Assembly (NCBI GenBank): GCA_949316495.1
Contig: OX439004.1
Location: 54,592,159-54,656,158 of the forward strand
Length of the DNA stretch: 64,000 nt
Origin: Amphiduros pacificus
Taxonomy: Eukaryota; Annelida; Polychaeta; Phyllodocida; Hesionidae
Direction: 5' to 3'
Numbering within the stretch: the first letter of the stretch is position 1; each line of letters starts with the position of its first letter. Shown here piece after piece: positions 58,820 through 64,000 of this stretch. The translations under genes and the position numbers were made by a program. The notes below the pieces were generated by a model. It did no database searches and was not told the DNA's origin. It saw only the letters and a program-made list of their open reading frames with translations.

Positions 58820-61020
58820 AGTGTTGAAAGAGAAATAAAGGTGGTAAAATAGTATATCATATGAACAAAAGTAATAATTAAATGTTGTCAAAAATAAACT
58901 GATACTTAACAAAAGAATCTGACCTGTGATTGGTGATGGCCATACCTTTGTGAATTCTAAGTTTTGTTTTTAGTTTAACTAAAAAGGAGAATAAATCAAT
59001 AGAATTATTATGTAGTAATCTTTGAATATATATATAATATTTGGCTTCAATAATACAATAGTTTAATACTGTTGCTATATCTGAGTACTCTGGAAAACCG
59101 AACAATATACATTCTTCTAAACAACCATTTTCATAAATTGCATTTTCTGGGCTCAATCTGTTCCACCATTTAAAGAAGCTATTCCAGAAATCTTTCACCT
59201 TCTTACAAAATAATACAAAATGAAGAATATCATCACATTCCTCGCAGTAATTGCATTGAGCATTGTCTTTAATTGTAATATCTTTTAACCATTTATTACA
59301 AGGTATAATGCGGTGTATGAGTCTGTACTGGAAGGACTGCAGTTTAGTTTCTGTTGTTACTTTAAAAGCCATTGTGTAAATTCTGGTCCAAACTTTGGGG
59401 TCTGCATTTTTGAAATCTGGGAAGTCATCAGCCCATTTAATGGAAGAACGGGGAGTAACATTGGATGAGTTTATTAGGCACCAGTAAAAATCCTTGCATC
59501 TGAATTTACTAATGTCCCTAACAATATTATTTGTGATGATACATAGATTCTTGTCTAGCACCCTGACTGGAACACTGGAGTTTATAATCTGTCTCCATCT
59601 AAGGGGTATGCTGTGCCTCAGTTGCAAAACATTCAAAAAGTTACAGTTGATATCATATTGTTTTTGTATTTGAGTGTGATTCATTACAGTACCTTCATTA
59701 TTAAACAGATGCTTGATTTTCATGATTCCTTTTGATTCCCAGTCCCTCCAGTACAGTGGTTTACAATCAGCGGTTATGTATACATTGTTCCATAATACCT
59801 CCTCCATTATATCAGTGTATATTTTTGGTTCACAATTATGAATTGAGCACCACAATTTATGCAAATGCAAGTAGAAGTTTGGGATATTCTCATTTTCCAT
59901 TGGATTTTGTTTATAGCTAAAAAATAAATCCAGGTTCTTGGAGCCATAGAAAAATTCAGGTAACAGTTGCCATCTACTATGAGAATTGTTAGGTTTTTTT
60001 CTTAGTCTATTTATCCAACATAATTATAATGATTCAGTCTTTTTCCTGAAGTCACACAATTTGAGTCTGCCTCTCTCAATATTTTGAGTAAGTACATTTT
60101 TAGCTATTTTCGGTCTCCCTCCATTCCACATAAATTCCATGATTATATGATTGACTTCATATATTACTCTCTCGGGAGTATCAATCACACCTGCAACATA
60201 TACTAAGGGAGAGAGTGCTAAACAGTTTAGCATATTAACTTTACCTTTTAAAGACAGGTTTCTTTGTCTCCATATATTAAGAGTGTTCTTAAGCTTAATT
60301 ATTCTATTCTTGAAATTGAATTTGTAATTATCCTCCTCATTGTCAGTTAAAACAATACCTAGAGTTTCTAAATTGTCTTTAATCCATGATAGGCCATGTG
60401 GAAAATACTCATTATTCTTTAAGGTACCTATGTATTTGGCTTTGGTTTTAGTGATATTTAGCTTTAGGCCTGAGCATTTATGAAAGAGTTCAAAAACATT
60501 AATTAGATGCTTGATTGATTGAACATTAGAAAGGAAACATGTAGTGTCATCTGCTAATTGTGTTAGTTTTATTTCTTCATCTCCAACAGGAATACCCTTA
60601 ATATTTTGTTTCTGACCTTATCTTGTGAGCTAATACCTCCACAGCAATAATAAAAAGATATGGGGACAATGGACATCCTTGTCTTACACCTCTCTGTATA
60701 CCAAAAAACTCAGACAGATGGCCATTGTTTACAGTAGCAGAAGATATATTTGTGTACAAGAGTTTAATCCATTTTCTAAACTTGTCACCAAAGTTGAACT
60801 TTTTCAGTACAGAGTCCAAGAAATTCCAATTTAAAGAATCAAATGCCTTTTCAAAATCAACTGATAATATGATGCCAGGGATCTGAAAGTTTTCAGTGTA
60901 GTTAATTATGTCTTCAATAGTGCAAATATTTTGTCCTATATACCTGCCCTTTATATATGAGGTTTGGTCATTATCTATGATTTTTGGTAAAACTTTTTGC
61001 AGGCGTTTGGCTAATAACTT
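58820..61020 (-). mobile_element. L1/Tx1-type LINE, 5'-truncated, inside the minisatellite
   Basis: Minus strand, from 61020 down: LLAKRLQKVLPKIIDNDQTSY, YIKGRYIGQN, IILSVDFEKAFDSLNW, RGVRQGCPLSPYLFIIAVEV, QLADDTTCF (RT catalytic box, about 60546-60559), LKLNITKTKAKY, MLNCLALSPLVYVAGVIDTP, MEFMWNGGRPKIA, then a C-terminal zf-RVT region (CNYCEECDDILHFVLFC) ending at 58878. The motifs are those of the L1/Tx1 group. It has one frameshift near 60600 and one stop near 60025. The 5' end is cut abruptly in RT at the right array. The last 58 bp are 3' UTR; no poly(A) is seen. Confidence 0.85.
58878..59900 (-). pseudogene. C-terminal part of the L1/Tx1-type ORF2
   Basis: A 340-codon open stretch with MENENIPNFYLHLHKLW, WKxLINSS-like RWRQIINSSVPVRVLD, WTRIYTMAFKVTTETKLQSF and the Cys/His motif CNYCEECDD...HFVLFC. 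The frame actually continues upstream to the stop near 60025; the rest of RT is 60027-61020. Confidence 0.82.
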
Positions 61021-64000
61021 GTGGGTAGCTCAGTGGGTGGCTCAGAGGGTAGCTCAGTGGGTAGCTCAGTGGGTGGCTCAGAGGGTAGCACTGTGGGTAG
61101 CTACGTGGGTGGCTCAGTGGGTGGCTCAGTGGGTAGCTCAGTGGGTAGCTCAGTAGGTGGCTCAGTGGGTGGCTCAGTGGGTAGCTCAGGGGGTAGCTCA
61201 GTGGGTAGCTCAGTGGGTAGCTCAGTGGGAGGCTCAGTGGTTGGCTCAGTGGGTAGCTCAGTAGGTGGCTCAGTGGGTGGCTCAGTGGGTGGCTCAGTGG
61301 GTAGCACCGTGGGTAGCTACGTGGGTGGCTCAGTGGGTGGCTCAGTGGGTAGCTCAGTGGGTGGCTCCGAGGGTAGCACCGTGGGTAGCTACGTGGGTGG
61401 CTCAGTGGGTGGCTCAGTGGGTAGCTCAGGGGGTAGCTCAGGGGGTAGCTCAGTAGGTGGCTCAGTGGGTGGCTCAGTGGGTAGCTCAGTGGGTAGCTCA
61501 GTGGGTGGCTCAGTGGGTAGCTCAGTAGGTGGCTCAGTGGGTAGCTCAGTGGGTAGCTCAGTGGGTAGCTCAGTGGGTGGCTCAGTGGGTAGCTCAGGGG
61601 GTAGCTCAGGGGGTAGCTACGTGGGTAGCTACGTGGGTAGCTCAGGGGGTAGCTCAGTGGGTAGCTACGTGGGTAGCTACGTGGGTAGCTCAGGGGGTAG
61701 CTCAGGGGGTAGCTCAGTGGGTAGCTCAGTGGGTAGCTCAGGGGGTAGCTACGTGGGTAGCTCAGTGGGTAGCTCAGGGGGTAGCTCAGTAGGTGGCTCA
61801 GTGGGTGGCTCAATGGGTAGCTCAGTGGGTGGCTCAGTGGGTGGCTCAGTGGGTAGCTCAGTGGGTGGCTCAGTGGGTGGCTCAGTGGGTAGCTCAGTAG
61901 GTGGCTCAGTGGGTGGCTCAGTGGGTGGCTCAATGGGTAGCTCAATAGGTAGCACAGTGGATAGCTCAGTGGGTGGCTTAGTGGGTAGCTCAGAGGGTGG
62001 CTCAGTGGGTAGCTCAGGGGGTAGCTACGTGGGTAGCTCAGTGGGTGGCTCAGTGGGTAGCTCAGTGGGTGGCTCAGTGGGTAGCTCAGTGGGTAGCTCA
62101 GTGGGTAGCTCAGGGGGTAGCTCAGGGGGTAGCTACGTGGGTAGCTCAGTGGGTAGCTCAGTGGGTAGCTCAGTGGGTAGCTACGTGGGTAGCTCAGGGG
62201 GTAGCTCAGGGGGTAGCTCAGGGGGTAGCTCAGTGGGTAGCTCAGTGGGTGGCTCAGTGGGTGGCTCAATGGGTAGCTCAATAGGTAGCACAGTGGATAG
62301 CTCAGTGGGTGGCTTAGTGGGTAGCTCAGAGGGTAGCTCAGGGGGTAGCTCAGTGGGTGGCTCAGTGGGTGGCTCAATGGGTAGCTCAGTGGGTAGCTCA
62401 GTGGGTAGCTCAGTAGGTAGCTCAGTAGGTAGCTCAGTAGGTGGCTCAGTGGGTGGCTCAGTGGGTAGCTCAGTGGGTAGCTCAGTAGGTGGCTCAGTGG
62501 GTGGCTCAATGGGTAGCTCAGTGGGTAGCTCAGTGGGTAGCTCAGTAGGTAGCTCAGTAGGTAGCTCAGTAGGTGGCTCAGTGGGTGGCTCAGTGGGTGG
62601 CTCAATGGGTAGCTCAATAGGTAGCACAGTGGATAGCTCAGTGGGTGGCTTAGTGGGTAGCTCAGTGGGTAGCTCAGTGGGTAGCTCAGTGGGTGGCTCA
62701 GTGGGTGGCTCAGTGGGTAGCTCAGTGGGTAGCTCAGTGGGTAGCTCAGTGGGTAGCTCAGTAGGTAGCTCAGTAGGTGGCTCAGTGGGTGGCTCAATGG
62801 GTGGCTCAATGGGTAGCTCAATAGGTAGCACAGTGGATAGCTCAGTGGGTGGCTTAGTGGGTAGCTCAGAGGGTGGCTCAGTGGGTAGCTCAGTGGGTAG
62901 CTCAGTGGGTAGCTCAGTGGGTGGCTCAGTGGGTAACTCAGTGGGTAGCTCAGTGGGTAGCTCAGTGGGTGGCTCAGTGGGTGGCTCAGTGGGTAGCTCA
63001 GTGGGTAGCTCAGTGGGTGGCTCAGTGGGTGGCTCAATGGGTAGCTCAGTGGGTGGCTCAGTGGGTAGCTCAGTGGGTAGCTCAGAGGATAGCTCAGTGG
63101 GTGGCTCAGTGGGTAGCTCAGAGGATAGCTCAGTGGGTGGCTCAGTGGGTAGCTCAGAGGATAGCTCAGAGGATAGCTCAGTGGGTAGCTCAGTGGGTGG
63201 CTCAGGGGGTAGCTCAGTGGGTAGCTCAGTGGGTGGCTCAATGGGTAGCTCAATGGGTAGCTCAATAGGTAGCTCAGTGGGTAGCTCAGTGGGTAGCTCA
63301 GGGGGTAGCTCAGGGGGTGGCTTAGTGGGTAGCTCAGTGGGTAGCTCAGTGGGTAGCTCAGTAGGTGGCTCAGTGGGTGGCTCAGTGGGTGGCTCAATGG
63401 GTAGCTCAATAGGTAGCACAGTGGATAGCTCAGTGGGTGGCTTAGTGGGTAGCTCAGAGGGTGGCTCAGTGGGTAGCTCAGGGGGTAGCTCAGTGGGTAG
63501 CTCAGTGGGTAGCTCAGTGGGTAGCTCAGTGGGTAGCTCAGTGGGTAGCTCAGTGGGTAGCTCAGAGGATAGCTCAGAGGATAGCTCAGTGGGTAGCTCA
63601 GTGGGTGGCTCAGGGGGTAGCTCAGTGGGTAGCTCAGTGGGTGGCTCAATGGGTAGCTCAATGGGTAGCTCAATAGGTAGCACAGTGGATAGCTCAGTGG
63701 GTGGCTTAGTGGGTAGCTCAGAGGGTGGCTCAGTGGGTAGCTCAGGGGGTAGCTCAGTAGGTGGCTCAGTGGGTGGCTCAGTGGGTAGCTCAGTGGGTGG
63801 CTCAGATGGTGGCTCAGTGGGTAGCTCAGTAGGTGGCTCAGTGGGTGGCTCAGTGGGTAGCTCAGTGGGTAGCTCAGTGGGTGGCTCAGTGGGTGGCTCA
63901 GTGGGTGGCTCAGTGGGTGGCTCAATGGGTAGCTCAATAGGTAGCACAGTGGATAGCTCAGTGGGTGGCTTAGTGGGTAGCTCAGTGGGTAGCTCAGTGG
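61021..64000. repeat. 12-bp minisatellite, right block (runs off the window)
   Basis: About 248 units of the same GTGGGTAGCTCA / GTGGGTGGCTCA type. Extra variants are CTACGTGGG (61100-62200) and a marker string ATAGGTAGCACAGTGGATAG at 61945, 62281, 62617, 62821, 63409, 63673 and 63937. The marker intervals are all multiples of 12, showing higher-order repeats. No real coding capacity despite very long open frames on the minus strand. Confidence 0.97.

Noticed and set aside
57742-58860. 372-codon minus-strand frame and several plus-strand frames in the 12-bp array
   Set aside because: Same artefact: unit length divisible by three keeps most frames open on both strands.
60971-63937. 988-codon open frame on the minus strand (Leu-Ser-Tyr-Pro repeats)
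   Set aside because: Produced by a 12-bp repeat without stops; it also runs into LINE sequence at 61020. No start context, domain or composition of a real protein.

Overview
This is a eukaryotic, AT-rich, repeat-dense window with spliced genes. Its content (LINEs of the I, L2/CR1 and L1/Tx1 types, a tRNA-derived SINE, a Kolobok-like DNA transposon, a Ly6/Quiver-type secreted protein and many minisatellites) suggests a marine invertebrate, most likely a mollusc. The species is an inference; nothing seen is bacterial or viral.

Layout. 0.36-2.1 kb is a 31-bp minisatellite. 2.8-4.6 kb is a decayed L2/CR1-type LINE ending in a (TTA)n tract, followed by a tRNA-derived SINE. 5.15-8.0 kb holds two divergent decayed genes: a cysteine-rich P2X7-C-terminus-like protein on the minus strand and a Kolobok-like DDE transposase on the plus strand. 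8.3-10.1 kb is a second L2/CR1-type LINE on the minus strand. From about 28.8 kb down to 12.7 kb the minus strand carries a chain of exon-like blocks. Most have good splice sites and matching phases. In order they encode an unrecognised module, a Lys/Glu/Gln repeat, a macro domain, a cysteine cluster and a segment resembling KDZ-type transposases. Two LINE copies (M and A) sit in its introns, and the chain has an in-frame stop and frameshifts in its later parts.

30.8-37.8 kb and 38.2-47.5 kb are two plus-strand LINE blocks of one young I-superfamily LINE family (gag-like ORF1; ORF2 with APE endonuclease, reverse transcriptase and RNase H; (CATT)n tail). In each block a 5'-truncated copy begins directly in the tail of the copy before it. 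A 12-bp duplication encloses the first pair. The second block also carries a SINE with a perfect 14-bp target-site duplication. Copy A has an uninterrupted 1245-codon ORF2.

47.45-48.3 kb is a minisatellite abutting the last LINE tail. 50.5-55.9 kb (minus) is a well-supported three-exon gene for a secreted Ly6/Quiver-type protein whose long C-terminal tail is coded by a 36-bp minisatellite; its introns hold two more minisatellites and a SINE. 57.8 kb to the window end is a 12-bp minisatellite split by a 5'-truncated L1/Tx1-type LINE.

The main biology is retrotransposon activity shaping host loci: LINEs landing in LINE tails, introns and satellites, and minisatellites becoming protein-coding. 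The candidate new items are the macro/KDZ-like gene chain and the tail-to-head LINE arrays.
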